From NCBI RefSeq assembly GCF_027557445.1, contig NZ_CP106841.1, forward strand, positions 2,342,001 through 2,406,000: a DNA stretch of 64,000 nucleotides. The letters are read 5' to 3'. This DNA comes from Paenalcaligenes faecalis. Lineage in GTDB: Bacteria; Pseudomonadota; Gammaproteobacteria; Burkholderiales; Burkholderiaceae_B. Shown here piece by piece: positions 37,244 through 46,219 of the stretch (position 1 is the first letter of the stretch; every line of letters begins with the position of its first letter). A program made the translations under genes and the position numbers. Under the pieces are notes generated by a model. It saw only the letters and a list, made by a program, of their open reading frames with translations, was not told where the DNA came from and did no database searches.

Positions 37244-38083
37244 ATGAAACCCATTCGCAAAGCTGTTTTCCCCGTTGCAGGTCTAGGCACGCGTTTTTTG
37301 CCCGCGACTAAAGCCATGCCTAAGGAAATGCTTCCCATTGTGGATAAGCCCTTAATTCAGTACGCGGTCGAAGAAGCCATTGCCGCTGGCGTCACCGAGT
37401 TAATTTTTATCACAGGCCGCAACAAACGAGCCATTGAAGACCATTTTGATCGCGCTCCTGAACTGGAGTTTGAACTCGCTGCCAAACAAAAAAACGAACT
37501 GCTAGATATCGTACAAAATGTAATTCCGGCGCATGTAAACTGTATTTATACACGGCAAGCTAACCCTTTAGGCTTAGGTCATGCGGTGTTATGTGCTGCT
37601 CCCATCGTAGGAAACGAGCCCTTTTTAGTCTTATTGGCTGATGATCTCATTGACGCCTCTCCTGCTGTCGCCTTACAAATGGTCGAAGCCGCCCATCAGC
37701 ACAATGGCAGTATTATCGCAGTTCAACATATAGACCCCAGTGAAACAGATAAATACGGCATCGTATCTGGGGAAATGGTAGCCACACAAACCATGCGATT
37801 AGACGGCATCATCGAAAAACCCGCTCCGGCCGACGCCCCAAGTCAATGTGCGGTCGTGGGCCGCTATGTATTAGAACCAGAGATCTTTGACCATTTACGT
37901 CGCATTAAACCCGGCGTAGGCGGAGAGCTTCAACTCACGGATGGTATTGCCAGCCTATTACAAAAAAAGGCCGTATATGGCTTTGAGTACCAAGGCACGC
38001 GTTATGATTGCGGCAGCAAAGATGGCTTTTTTAAAGCCACCGTCGAATTTGGTCGTAAATACCACGGTTTAAGTACCGATTAA
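37244..38083 (+). CDS. galU: UTP-glucose-1-phosphate uridylyltransferase
   Basis: The 279-residue nucleotidyltransferase has [23 protein letters not shown], the [12 protein letters not shown] block, [13 protein letters not shown], and [12 protein letters not shown], all typical of GalU. It makes UDP-glucose for surface polysaccharides and other pathways. It is convergent with the MarR gene 14 bp downstream; no terminator is visible in the gap. Confidence 0.95.
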   Translation: MKPIRKAVFPVAGLGTRFLPATKAMPKEMLPIVDKPLIQYAVEEAIAAGVTELIFITGRNKRAIEDHFDRAPELEFELAAKQKNELLDIVQNVIPAHVNCIYTRQANPLGLGHAVLCAAPIVGNEPFLVLLADDLIDASPAVALQMVEAAHQHNGSIIAVQHIDPSETDKYGIVSGEMVATQTMRLDGIIEKPAPADAPSQCAVVGRYVLEPEIFDHLRRIKPGVGGELQLTDGIASLLQKKAVYGFEYQGTRYDCGSKDGFFKATVEFGRKYHGLSTD

Positions 38084-38097
38084 GGCTTAACTGCGTG

Positions 38098-38538
38098 TTA
38101 TTCCTCGACGCGATTCTCTGCGATCAATCGACGCAACGTGGCTTTAAGTGCCGTCACATCTAAAGGTTGTAGACGGCGCACCACCTCATCCTCATGTTTT
38201 TTAGCTTCTTCAATTAGACCGGAAATCAAATACTTTCCGGTCTCCGTAATTTCGACCAAAGTCACCCGTCTATCACCGTTATGAGCCACTCGATGCACAT
38301 AACCGGCTTGAACCATCTTATCCACCACACGTGTCACCGTGGGCTGCTTGCTGGTTGCTATACGCGCCAAATGTCCCACACTCACTACTCCAGCACCTGA
38401 AAGTGTAGAAAGCACGCGCCACTCGGTAATCGAAAGGCCATTTTTCTGTACTACCTGATGGAACTCCGTCGAAATAATTTGGCTGGCCTGCGCCAGAAGA
38501 GCAGGTAAATAATTGTCCACAAACACGGATTCTGTCAC
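38098..38538 (-). CDS. MarR family transcriptional regulator (first of two)
   Basis: The 146-residue protein has the MarR winged helix: ITEWRVLSTLSGAGVVSVGHLARIATSKQPTVTRVVDKM (helices 3-4, about residues 35-75) and the beta wing RVAHNGDRRVTLVEITETG. It is divergent from iorA across a 214-bp region and probably controls that unit and itself, with an aromatic or CoA-thioester ligand. A second MarR lies at 42670-43188, downstream of iorB. Confidence 0.85.
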   Translation of the reverse strand: MTESVFVDNYLPALLAQASQIISTEFHQVVQKNGLSITEWRVLSTLSGAGVVSVGHLARIATSKQPTVTRVVDKMVQAGYVHRVAHNGDRRVTLVEITETGKYLISGLIEEAKKHEDEVVRRLQPLDVTALKATLRRLIAENRVEE

Positions 38539-38752
38539 TACTCACACCCTACTCATAGAAAAATTAAGCAATAAATAATTATAAATCGGCTTAACTATAC
38601 CTAAGCCTTGCTGCCAAGTCTTTGATCCGATGAAAAAATAAGCATTATAGGGAAAACCATTAGGATTGATATGTTGAGTTCTAAATATATTCATATGAAA
38701 ATAATAGGTATTCATTGATCACAATAATTCGCAGTACCACAAGGAGGACAAC
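38539..38752. promoter_or_regulatory. Divergent MarR/iorA control region
   Basis: This 214-bp AT-rich stretch must hold promoters for both directions. At 38687-38702 lies an imperfect inverted repeat ATATTCA-ta-TGAAAAT resembling a MarR-type 16-bp palindrome and the perfect repeat found at 50284-50299. A strong ribosome site (AGGAGGACAAC) precedes iorA. Core promoters cannot be fixed by eye. Confidence 0.45.
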
Positions 38753-40981
38753 ATGGCAGAACGTTCATTTGTCGAGGAAGTCAAAAAACTACGTCTAGGA
38801 GACGGAGAGGTCTTTAGCGGTGAAGGTATTCTTGCTGTCACCAAAGCGCTATTGGAATCGGGTGTCTCTTATGTTGCTGGTTATCAAGGTGCGCCTATTT
38901 CGCACTTGATGGATGTGTTGGCAGATGCCCAAGATATTCTGACTGAACATAATATTCGTTTCGAGAACAGTGCCTCTGAAGCCACGGCTGCTGCCTCCTT
39001 AGCTGCGTCGGTGAACTACCCACTACGTGGCGCAGTTACTTTTAAAGCGACAGTAGGTACAAACGTAGCTTCTGATGCATTGGCTAACTTAGCCTCTGGT
39101 GGGGTCAAGGGTGGCGCACTCATTATCGTGGGTGAAGACTACGGCGAGGGCTCCTCCATCATGCAAGAGCGTAGCCACGCCTTTGCCATGAAATCTCAAA
39201 TGTGGATGCTAGACCCTCGCCCAAACCTGCCTTGCATTGTGCAAGCTGTCAAAGACGGTTTTGATTTATCCGAAGCCAGTAACACGCCCGTTATGCTGCA
39301 ACTACGTATACGTGCCTGTCACGTACATGGTCAGTTCGTGGCTTCGGATAACAAACGAGCAACCTTCTCGTTAAAAGATGCCATGGAGCAACCCACTCGC
39401 GATCTAGATCGGATTGTGCTGCCTCCTGCGAGCTTCTTACACGAAAAAGAAAAAATCGAACATCGCTGGCCTGCCGCGATTAAATTCATCGAAGAGCGTC
39501 AACTGAACGAATTCTTTGGTGATGATACGGATGATGTTGGTCTGATCGTCCAAGGGGGTGGCTACAACAGCGCCATTCGAGCCCTAGAACATTTGGGGCT
39601 TGCTGACGTATTTGGCGAGTCAAAAATACCACTGTATGTCATGAACGTGGCCTACCCATTGATTGACTCCGAGTTACATCGTTTCTGCGAAGGCAAACGT
39701 GCTGTATTGGTTCTAGAAGAAGGTCAACCTAACTTTGTAGAGCAAAACATTGCCTCTATTTTAGGTCGCGCCAAATCCAATACGGAACTACACGGCAAAG
39801 ACTTTTTACCTATGGCGGGTGAGTACAACACCCAAACCATGCAAAAAGGAATCCGTGCTTTCTTAGAGCACTATGGTCGCATTGAGCCTATTCCAGCCCC
39901 TAAACCACGAGTAGTAGCACGAACCGAAGACACAGGCAAACCACGCTCTGTAGAAATTAGCCAATTAAATGACGCTGCCCCTGCTGTAGTCGAAGCCGCT
40001 GACGTCATACCAATGGGTACACTGGATGAAAACGTCCATTCCCGTCCCCCTGGGTTCTGTACTGGTTGCCCAGAGCGCCCTATTTTTACAGCCATGAAGC
40101 TTGTAGAGCGCGAACTAGGCGAACATCACGTCAGTGCCGATATTGGCTGTCACCTGTTCTCTATTTTGCCGCCTTTCAACCTCGGTAACACCACGATGGG
40201 TTATGGCTTAGGTGGTGCAGCAGCCTCTGCCTTGAACACCAGCACCTCAGACAAACGTGCTATTTCCATCATGGGTGATGGCGGTTTCTGGCATAACGGG
40301 TTAACTAGCGGTATTGCTAACGCCGTGTTTAACCAAAGCGATAACCTCACCATTGTGATTGACAATAACTACACGGCCGCTACCGGTGGTCAAGACATCT
40401 TGTCATCCAAAGCCAAAAATGAAACACGCAGCACCGGTCACTTAATCGAAAAAGCAGCTCGTGGTGTGGGGGTTAACTGGTTACGGACAGTAAAACGAAC
40501 CTACGACCTAAAAACCATGACGGCAGACTTACGCGAAGCCCTAACCACAAAGGTTAAAGGCCCTAAAGTCATCATCGCCCAAAGCGAATGTATGCTGAAT
40601 CGTCAACGTCGTGAGCGCGGCCAAGTCCGCAAAGCCGTAGCAGCAGGCGAGCGTGTAGTTCGCGAACGTTTTGGCGTAGACCCTGATACCTGTACGGGCG
40701 ATCACTCATGTATTCGCTTGTCGGGCTGCCCTTCTCTCTCTATTCGTCCTAATCCAGATGCACTGCGCACTGACCCCGTTGCGACCGTGATGAACAGCTG
40801 TGTAGGTTGTGGTTTGTGTGGCGAAGTCTCTCACGCCGCGATTTTATGCCCTTCCTTTTACCGTGCACAAATCATCAGTAATCCGACCGGCATGGATAAA
40901 TTCCGAGAAAAACTACGCCGTGGTGTCATCGGTTGGTTCCAACGCCGCAATGCCGCTAAACGCGAACAGTACGCATTCTAA
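38753..40981 (+). CDS. iorA: Indolepyruvate ferredoxin oxidoreductase alpha subunit-like (2-oxoacid oxidoreductase)
   Basis: The 742-residue protein is longer than archaeal IorA (about 620-640). The N-terminal half resembles the pyrimidine-binding domain (SGVSYVAGYQGAPISHLMD). The TPP-binding domain carries GDGGFWHNGLTSGIANAVFN with IDNNYTAATGGQ (about 505-545). The C-terminus has ferredoxin-like cysteines (CTGDHSCIRLSGCP, CVGCGLCG..CP). It decarboxylates a 2-oxoacid to an acyl-CoA with electrons to ferredoxin. In this cluster the most fitting substrate is an aryl 2-oxoacid such as isatinate; indole-3-pyruvate is the textbook alternative. iorB follows by 21 bp. Confidence 0.88.
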   Translation: MAERSFVEEVKKLRLGDGEVFSGEGILAVTKALLESGVSYVAGYQGAPISHLMDVLADAQDILTEHNIRFENSASEATAAASLAASVNYPLRGAVTFKATVGTNVASDALANLASGGVKGGALIIVGEDYGEGSSIMQERSHAFAMKSQMWMLDPRPNLPCIVQAVKDGFDLSEASNTPVMLQLRIRACHVHGQFVASDNKRATFSLKDAMEQPTRDLDRIVLPPASFLHEKEKIEHRWPAAIKFIEERQLNEFFGDDTDDVGLIVQGGGYNSAIRALEHLGLADVFGESKIPLYVMNVAYPLIDSELHRFCEGKRAVLVLEEGQPNFVEQNIASILGRAKSNTELHGKDFLPMAGEYNTQTMQKGIRAFLEHYGRIEPIPAPKPRVVARTEDTGKPRSVEISQLNDAAPAVVEAADVIPMGTLDENVHSRPPGFCTGCPERPIFTAMKLVERELGEHHVSADIGCHLFSILPPFNLGNTTMGYGLGGAAASALNTSTSDKRAISIMGDGGFWHNGLTSGIANAVFNQSDNLTIVIDNNYTAATGGQDILSSKAKNETRSTGHLIEKAARGVGVNWLRTVKRTYDLKTMTADLREALTTKVKGPKVIIAQSECMLNRQRRERGQVRKAVAAGERVVRERFGVDPDTCTGDHSCIRLSGCPSLSIRPNPDALRTDPVATVMNSCVGCGLCGEVSHAAILCPSFYRAQIISNPTGMDKFREKLRRGVIGWFQRRNAAKREQYAF

Positions 40982-41002
40982 ATACGCTAGAGGTCTAAAC
41001 CA

Positions 41003-42511
41003 ATGCAAGTAAAACCAATTAAAATCGCAATTTTAGCAATGGGTGGTGAAGGCGGTGGCGTATTAGCTAACTGGATCGTCGCCTTGGGTGAAAATAATGA
41101 TTACGTTGCCCAAACCACCTCTATCGCTGGGGTGGCCCAACGTACTGGTGCCACCATTTATTACGTTGAGCTTTTTCCAAAAAGCCAAATGAAAGATGGC
41201 AAAGTCCCCGTTTTAGCCTTGATGCCTACACCAGGTGATGTGGATGTGGTGATGGCTTCCGAGCTAATGGAAGCCGGACGCGCGGTACAACGTGGCTTTG
41301 TAACGCCTGAGCGCACTACCCTTATTACCTCCACGCACCGTGTCTATTCCATTGCCGAAAAAACCGCAATGGGTGACGGTCGTGTAGATAGCGAAGCCCT
41401 AATCGAACATACCCGCGCTGCAGCCAAACAATACATTCATTTTGATATGGCACAAGCCGCTGAGGACTCTGGCAGTGTAATTAGTGCAGTCCTATTTGGT
41501 GCCTTATCCGCCTCTGGCGTCCTGCCCTTTAGTCGTGAGCAATTCGAACAAACGATTGAACGAGGTGGAGTTGGCGTTAAACCTAGCCTACGTGCATTCT
41601 CTAATGCCTATGCTCGTGTGGGCAATGATGGCGCAGCGGACGAGCAAACCGATGCCAAAACCATTGATGTTGCATCCGTTCAGCCCAAAAATCCTAAAGT
41701 CGCAGCCTTAGTGGATCGGGTACGCAACGAATTCGCTGCCGATGCGCAGTCTATTATTCTTGAGGGTGTACGTCGCCTCATTGATTTCCAAGACCTAGAC
41801 TACGCCCAACTCTATATAGATCGTTTAGCCAAAGTACAGCGCCAAGCACACGCTGACGATACGGCTCTCATCCGTGAAACGGGACGTTTTTTAGCGTTGT
41901 GGATGTCTTTTGAGGACGCCATCCGTGTCGCTGAACTCAAAACACGTAGTAGCCGTTTTGAGCGTGTACAAAACGAAGTACGCCTCGATGAAGGTCAAAT
42001 TTTGACTATTAACGAGTACATGCACCCTCGGGTTGAAGAGATCAGTGAAATCTTACCGTGTAAAAAACTAGGACGCTGGTTACTTAAACCTAGCTCATTA
42101 GGACACAAAACGCTCAGCAAGTTCACCACCGAAGGCCGCGTCATACGCACCAGCTCACTACGTGGCTTTATGTTGCTCAATACACTAGGTGGCTTAAAGC
42201 GCTGGCGTCGTAAAACACTGCGCTACGAAGTCGAGCAAGAGCGTATTGAAAAATGGTTAGATCGCATTGCTGCCAATGCCTCTGCTCACCCTGCCTTAGC
42301 GCTTGAAATTGCGCGTGCGCAGCGTTTGGTTAAAGGCTATGGTGATACCCATTTACGTGGTCTAAAGAATTTCCATACCGTAATGGATGCCTTAGACCGT
42401 AACGCAAATCGCGTGTCTCCCCATATTCTACAGACCATGCGTGATGCCGCCTTAGCTGACGAGCATGGCAAAGAGCTAGAAAAAGTGCTTAAACAGCACG
42501 CTTTAGCTTAA
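41003..42511 (+). CDS. iorB: Indolepyruvate oxidoreductase beta subunit-like, with extra C-terminal domain
   Basis: The 502-residue protein starts with the 2-oxoacid oxidoreductase gamma/beta domain (AILAMGGEGGGVLANWIVAL, then TTSIAGVAQRTGATIYYVEL, about 5-200) and adds a long C-terminal region (about 230-500; RLAKVQRQAHADDTALIRET and related), resembling the DUF6537-type extension of proteobacterial IOR subunits. Classical IorB is about 200 residues. It forms the CoA-binding part of the complex with IorA. The extension suggests the proteobacterial aerobic/denitrifier branch rather than the archaeal form. Confidence 0.85.
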   Translation: MQVKPIKIAILAMGGEGGGVLANWIVALGENNDYVAQTTSIAGVAQRTGATIYYVELFPKSQMKDGKVPVLALMPTPGDVDVVMASELMEAGRAVQRGFVTPERTTLITSTHRVYSIAEKTAMGDGRVDSEALIEHTRAAAKQYIHFDMAQAAEDSGSVISAVLFGALSASGVLPFSREQFEQTIERGGVGVKPSLRAFSNAYARVGNDGAADEQTDAKTIDVASVQPKNPKVAALVDRVRNEFAADAQSIILEGVRRLIDFQDLDYAQLYIDRLAKVQRQAHADDTALIRETGRFLALWMSFEDAIRVAELKTRSSRFERVQNEVRLDEGQILTINEYMHPRVEEISEILPCKKLGRWLLKPSSLGHKTLSKFTTEGRVIRTSSLRGFMLLNTLGGLKRWRRKTLRYEVEQERIEKWLDRIAANASAHPALALEIARAQRLVKGYGDTHLRGLKNFHTVMDALDRNANRVSPHILQTMRDAALADEHGKELEKVLKQHALA

Positions 42512-42540
42512 AAAAGCTGCTTATTTTTGATGATTTATTA

Positions 42541-42655
42541 TGGTTAACGATAGGACTTAAATGCTTCACTACTAAACTATTTATAGTAGAATGCATTTAA
42601 CTAATCGACAAAAATTATCGTTAACCATCACAAGTACAGCCTGTACATTGTGATG
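42541..42655 (+). promoter_or_regulatory. Nested inverted repeats in the promoter/leader of the second MarR gene
   Basis: TGGTTAACGATA (42541-42552) and TATCGTTAACCA (42616-42627) are perfect inverted copies 63 bp apart. Inside lies TTAAATGC (42557-42564) with GCATTTAA (42593-42600), and CTACTA with TAGTAG. The motif ACTAAACTATT (42571-42581) seen upstream of other cluster units is at the centre. A second, tight repeat, CATCACAA-GTACAG-C-CTGTAC-A-TTGTGATG (42626-42655), covers the leader just before the SD and ATG 42670. These are plausible autoregulatory operators or mRNA folds. Confidence 0.6.
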
Positions 42656-42669
42656 TACAGGAAAAGAAC

Positions 42670-43188
42670 ATGAAGCAAGACGCAGCAACGCTTGACGAGG
42701 TACTAGAGCAAAATCAAGACAGTGGTTACGAGGGCCGTTTAAGCCCTAAAGACCCAGCTAGCCTACGCTTGTGGCTACGTTTAATGACTTGTACCAAACA
42801 AATCGAGGACGAAATCCGTCGTCGCCTACGGGCTAATTTTGATATTTCATTGGCTCGATTTGACTATATGGCGCAACTGTATCGCTACCCAACAGGCCTA
42901 AAAATGGGGGAACTATCCCGCTATTTAATGGTGACGGGTGGCAACGTAACCGGTCTAACCGACGAGCTATCTCGCGAAGGCCTTGTGTCTCGTGAAAGCA
43001 GTCCCACCGACCGCCGTGCTTGGCTTCTACGCTTGACCCCTAAAGGCAAAAGTACTTTTGAGTTAATGGCTAAACAACACAACCAATGGGTTGCCGAGCT
43101 ATTCGAAGGCCTAGATCACGACACCATAGAGCTCGTGCATCAGCATTTAGGACAACTACGTGTGCACTTATTAACCTTAATCAAATAA
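42670..43188 (+). CDS. MarR family transcriptional regulator (second)
   Basis: The 172-residue protein has the MarR fold with ISLARFDYMAQLYRYPTG, GELSRYLMVTGGNVTGLTDELSREGLV (recognition helix about residues 75-100) and the wing SPTDRRAWLLRLT. It has a longer N-terminal extension than the first MarR. Position in the centre of the catabolic cluster, behind heavily repeated DNA, suggests it is the main ligand-responsive regulator of the cluster. MarR-type control of auxin-degradation loci is known in other plant-associated proteobacteria; equivalence here is inferred. Confidence 0.87.
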   Translation: MKQDAATLDEVLEQNQDSGYEGRLSPKDPASLRLWLRLMTCTKQIEDEIRRRLRANFDISLARFDYMAQLYRYPTGLKMGELSRYLMVTGGNVTGLTDELSREGLVSRESSPTDRRAWLLRLTPKGKSTFELMAKQHNQWVAELFEGLDHDTIELVHQHLGQLRVHLLTLIK

Positions 43189-43303
43189 GGCACACCACAA
43201 AACATGATAAAGCTATGGTTTGGGTTAGCGCTTCCTGTCAGTTTTACCCAAATCTTGATTAACCAAAAGTGCAAACAGCGCTTAACGTAGTAAAGGTAAA
43301 AAC

Positions 43304-43744
43304 ATGGGATCAAAGCTGTACACAAGTGAACACCGTATCCGTTTTTCCGAATGCGACCCCGCTGGCATCGTTTTCTACCCACAATACTTTGTATTGTTTA
43401 ATGACCTCCTAGAGCAATGGATTGACTCCATGCTTCCTGAAGGTTTTAGCGGTTTAATTGCACACAATAAAGTGGGCATGCCTACCGTTAATCTGCAAGC
43501 CGATTTCCGCTCTATCAGCAAAATGGGTGATGATGTTGTGCTCAGCCTTGGTGTTAAGAAAATCGGCAGCCGCTCCTTGCAATTACGTTTGCAATGTGTA
43601 GGCAAAGATGATGTTTTACGTATGGAAGTGCAACAAGTGATTGTCACAACCTCGCTTGTAACCCACCAAGCCATCGAAATTCCTGAATACCTTCGTACTC
43701 CCATGCAAGATTACTTGCTGGCCGACGAAGAAATCACAGCATAA
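43304..43744 (+). CDS. Hotdog-fold acyl-CoA thioesterase (4-hydroxybenzoyl-CoA thioesterase-like)
   Basis: The 146-residue protein has the 4HBT active-site segment RFSECDPAGIVFYPQYF (catalytic Asp in DPAG near residue 18) and the expected length. It should hydrolyse an aromatic CoA thioester. In context the substrate would be the hydroxylated anthraniloyl-CoA or gentisyl-CoA formed by the adjacent monooxygenase/reductase fusion, delivering a free acid to the cupin dioxygenase. It lies just upstream of that gene, separated by a promoter-like region. Confidence 0.85.
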   Translation: MGSKLYTSEHRIRFSECDPAGIVFYPQYFVLFNDLLEQWIDSMLPEGFSGLIAHNKVGMPTVNLQADFRSISKMGDDVVLSLGVKKIGSRSLQLRLQCVGKDDVLRMEVQQVIVTTSLVTHQAIEIPEYLRTPMQDYLLADEEITA

Positions 43745-43812
43745 TTCGGCCATGACTTGGATAACAAGACAGCATACTAAGTAAAAAAGTACGGTTTACC
43801 TTTACCTATATA

Positions 43813-43842
43813 CTTTACTTGTATACTATTTATTAATAAATA
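43813..43842 (+). promoter_or_regulatory. Promoter/operator motif before the monooxygenase/OYE fusion gene
   Basis: TATACT (43822-43827), in the context GTATACTATT, resembles the ACTAAACTATT motif found upstream of other units in the cluster and is a good -10 hexamer. Directly following is a 16-bp perfect palindrome TATTTATTAATAAATA (43827-43842), a plausible MarR-type operator overlapping the likely start site. The gene starts at 43893. Confidence 0.5.
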
Positions 43843-43892
43843 TACTGACTTGAATATATCAACAACAGTAATTAACCATACGGGACAAAGCT

Positions 43893-46208
43893 ATGAAAAT
43901 CGTATGTATTGGTGGAGGCCCAGCTGGCCTATATTTTGGCCTGCTGATGAAATTGCAAAACCCCGAAAACGACATTGTGATCGTAGAGCGTAATCGCCCA
44001 TACGATACCTTTGGCTGGGGCGTGGTGTTCTCTGACGCCACAATGGAGAACTTGCGAGCCGCTGATCCTGTATCAGCACAAACCATTGGTGATGCATTTA
44101 ACCACTGGGATGATATCGAGACACACTACAAAGGCCGTGCTATCCGTAGCAAAGGTCATGGGTTTATCGGTATAGGTCGTAAAAAACTATTAAATATTCT
44201 ACAAGCTCGCTGTGAAGAAGTCGGCGTAGAACTCGTATTTGAAACCATCGTAGAAGACGAAGTCGAAATCGCACGTAAATACAATGCAGATTTAGTCATC
44301 GCCTCCGACGGGATCAATAGCCGTATCCGCAACAAATACCCAGAAAGCTTCAAGCCCGATATCGATGAACGCAATTGTCGCTTTGTGTGGTTAGGCACGA
44401 AAAAAGTCTTTGATGCCTTTAACTTTATTTTTGTAGAAAATGAGCACGGCTGGTTCCAGGCTCATGCCTACCGCTTCGAAGATGGCCTATCTACGTTCAT
44501 TGTAGAAACCCCGAACGAAACATGGGAAAAAGCTGGCATTGAAAACATGAGCCAAGAAGAAGGCATTAAGTACTGCGAAGAACTTTTCGCGCCGTACTTG
44601 GATGGCAATGAGCTCATCAGCAATGCATCACACCTACGCGGCTCTGCCATCTGGATTCGTTTCCCGCGCGTTATCTGTAACGAATGGGTACATTGGGAAA
44701 ATGTAGACGGCAAAAAAACGCCATTTGTATTGATGGGTGATGCGGCTCATACCGCACACTTCTCCATTGGATCTGGTACTAAACTGGCTCTAGAAGACGC
44801 CATCTCTTTGGCTGAGCATCTACAAAACGATGCCTCCCTAGAAGAAGCCCTAGAGCAATACGGTAAAGTTCGCGGTGTAGGCGTACTACGCATCCAAAAT
44901 GCAGCACGTAACTCAACCGAATGGTTTGAGAACGTCGCACGTTACGCCAATATGGCCCCAGAGCAATTCACTTACTCTATGTTGACTCGCTCGCAGCGTA
45001 TCTCCCACGAGAACCTACGCTTACGTGACGCAGAGGGCATCGAGCAATTTGAACGTTGGTTTGCCAATGATGCTGGGATGAACTTGGCGGCAAATCAAAC
45101 GCCTCCTCCACCCATGTTCACACCGTACAACTTACGTGACATGACGCTTAAAAACCGTATCGTTTTTGCGCCTACCCTTACCTACTCCGCCACCGATGGA
45201 ATGACCAACTCCTTCCATCAAACACACTATGGCGCTCGCGCTTTAGGTGGTGCTGCCTTGGTTATGGCCGAAATGACAGCCGTTACTGCTGATGGTCGTG
45301 TGACCCCTGGTTGTACCGGTCTCTGGAATGACGATCAAACCGCGGCCTGGGCTCAAGTTGTAAAAACAGTACAAGACAGCGGCGCACAGATGGGCATACA
45401 GCTAGGTCATGCTGGTCGTCGTGGCTCTAAACAGGTCGGCTGGGAAAAAGCCAACAAACCACTTGCCTCGGGCAACTGGGATCTGATTTCTGCTTCTGCT
45501 CTTGCTTATGATGCTGACAGCGCAACACCTGCCGAAATGAGCCGAGCCCAAATGGATCAAATCCGTGACGCATTTGTTGCCGCCACTCAACGTGCTGATG
45601 CTGCTGGTTTTGACTGTATCGAACTACAAGCAGCCCAAGGCTACCTACTATCTAGCTTCATTTCACCTCTAACGAATCAGCGTAACGACGAGTTTGGTGG
45701 CAGCCTAAGCAATCGCATGAAATACCCCTTAGAGGTCTTTAACGCGATGCGCGCTGTTTGGCCAGAAAACAAACCAATGATGGTTCGTATCTCTGCAACA
45801 GATTGGGCAGACGGTGGTACAACCGTAGACGAAGCCGTCGAGATCTCACGTCTATTTAAAGCAGCAGGCGCTGATTTAGTGGATGTGTCCAGTGGCGAGG
45901 TTGTGGCCGATCAACAACCTATTTATGGTCGTATGTATCAAACCCCCTTTGCTGATCGTATTCGCAACGAGGCAGGTATTGCCACAATGGCCATCGGCTC
46001 CATCATGGAAGCCGACCATGCCAATAGCATTATTGCAGCAGGTCGCGCTGATCTTTGTGGTTTATCTAGAGGCTTTTTAGCCAATCCAAACTGGCCACTA
46101 CACGAAGCGGCAAAACTGGGTTATCACGACATCACTTGGCCTAAACAGTATCGTTGGGGTCAAGACTGGCTAGAACGCAACGAAAACCGCCCTGTACTAA
46201 AAGGTTAA
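43893..46208 (+). CDS. Bifunctional FAD monooxygenase / old yellow enzyme fusion (2-aminobenzoyl-CoA monooxygenase/reductase or salicylyl-CoA 5-hydroxylase type)
   Basis: The 771-residue protein joins an FAD monooxygenase (about 1-380; IGGGPAGLYFGLLMK, IASDGINSRIR, LMGDAAHTAHFSIGSG) to an OYE-type FMN domain (about 400-755; LKNRIVFAPTLTYSATDG, QLGHAGRRGS, FISPLTNQRNDEFGGS). This architecture is known for 2-aminobenzoyl-CoA monooxygenase/reductase (Aromatoleum/Azoarcus) and for salicylyl-CoA 5-hydroxylase. It hydroxylates the CoA-bound ring at C5; the OYE half may then reduce it. Anthraniloyl-CoA is the best-fitting substrate if IorAB makes it. The gene is followed 11 bp later by the cupin dioxygenase. 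Confidence 0.9.
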   Translation: MKIVCIGGGPAGLYFGLLMKLQNPENDIVIVERNRPYDTFGWGVVFSDATMENLRAADPVSAQTIGDAFNHWDDIETHYKGRAIRSKGHGFIGIGRKKLLNILQARCEEVGVELVFETIVEDEVEIARKYNADLVIASDGINSRIRNKYPESFKPDIDERNCRFVWLGTKKVFDAFNFIFVENEHGWFQAHAYRFEDGLSTFIVETPNETWEKAGIENMSQEEGIKYCEELFAPYLDGNELISNASHLRGSAIWIRFPRVICNEWVHWENVDGKKTPFVLMGDAAHTAHFSIGSGTKLALEDAISLAEHLQNDASLEEALEQYGKVRGVGVLRIQNAARNSTEWFENVARYANMAPEQFTYSMLTRSQRISHENLRLRDAEGIEQFERWFANDAGMNLAANQTPPPPMFTPYNLRDMTLKNRIVFAPTLTYSATDGMTNSFHQTHYGARALGGAALVMAEMTAVTADGRVTPGCTGLWNDDQTAAWAQVVKTVQDSGAQMGIQLGHAGRRGSKQVGWEKANKPLASGNWDLISASALAYDADSATPAEMSRAQMDQIRDAFVAATQRADAAGFDCIELQAAQGYLLSSFISPLTNQRNDEFGGSLSNRMKYPLEVFNAMRAVWPENKPMMVRISATDWADGGTTVDEAVEISRLFKAAGADLVDVSSGEVVADQQPIYGRMYQTPFADRIRNEAGIATMAIGSIMEADHANSIIAAGRADLCGLSRGFLANPNWPLHEAAKLGYHDITWPKQYRWGQDWLERNENRPVLKG

Positions 46209-46219
46209 GGAGACACATC

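Noticed and set aside
43893-46208. Two separate genes fused by sequencing error (monooxygenase and OYE)
   Set aside because: The same two-domain fusion is a known natural family and the frame is continuous with a normal linker.
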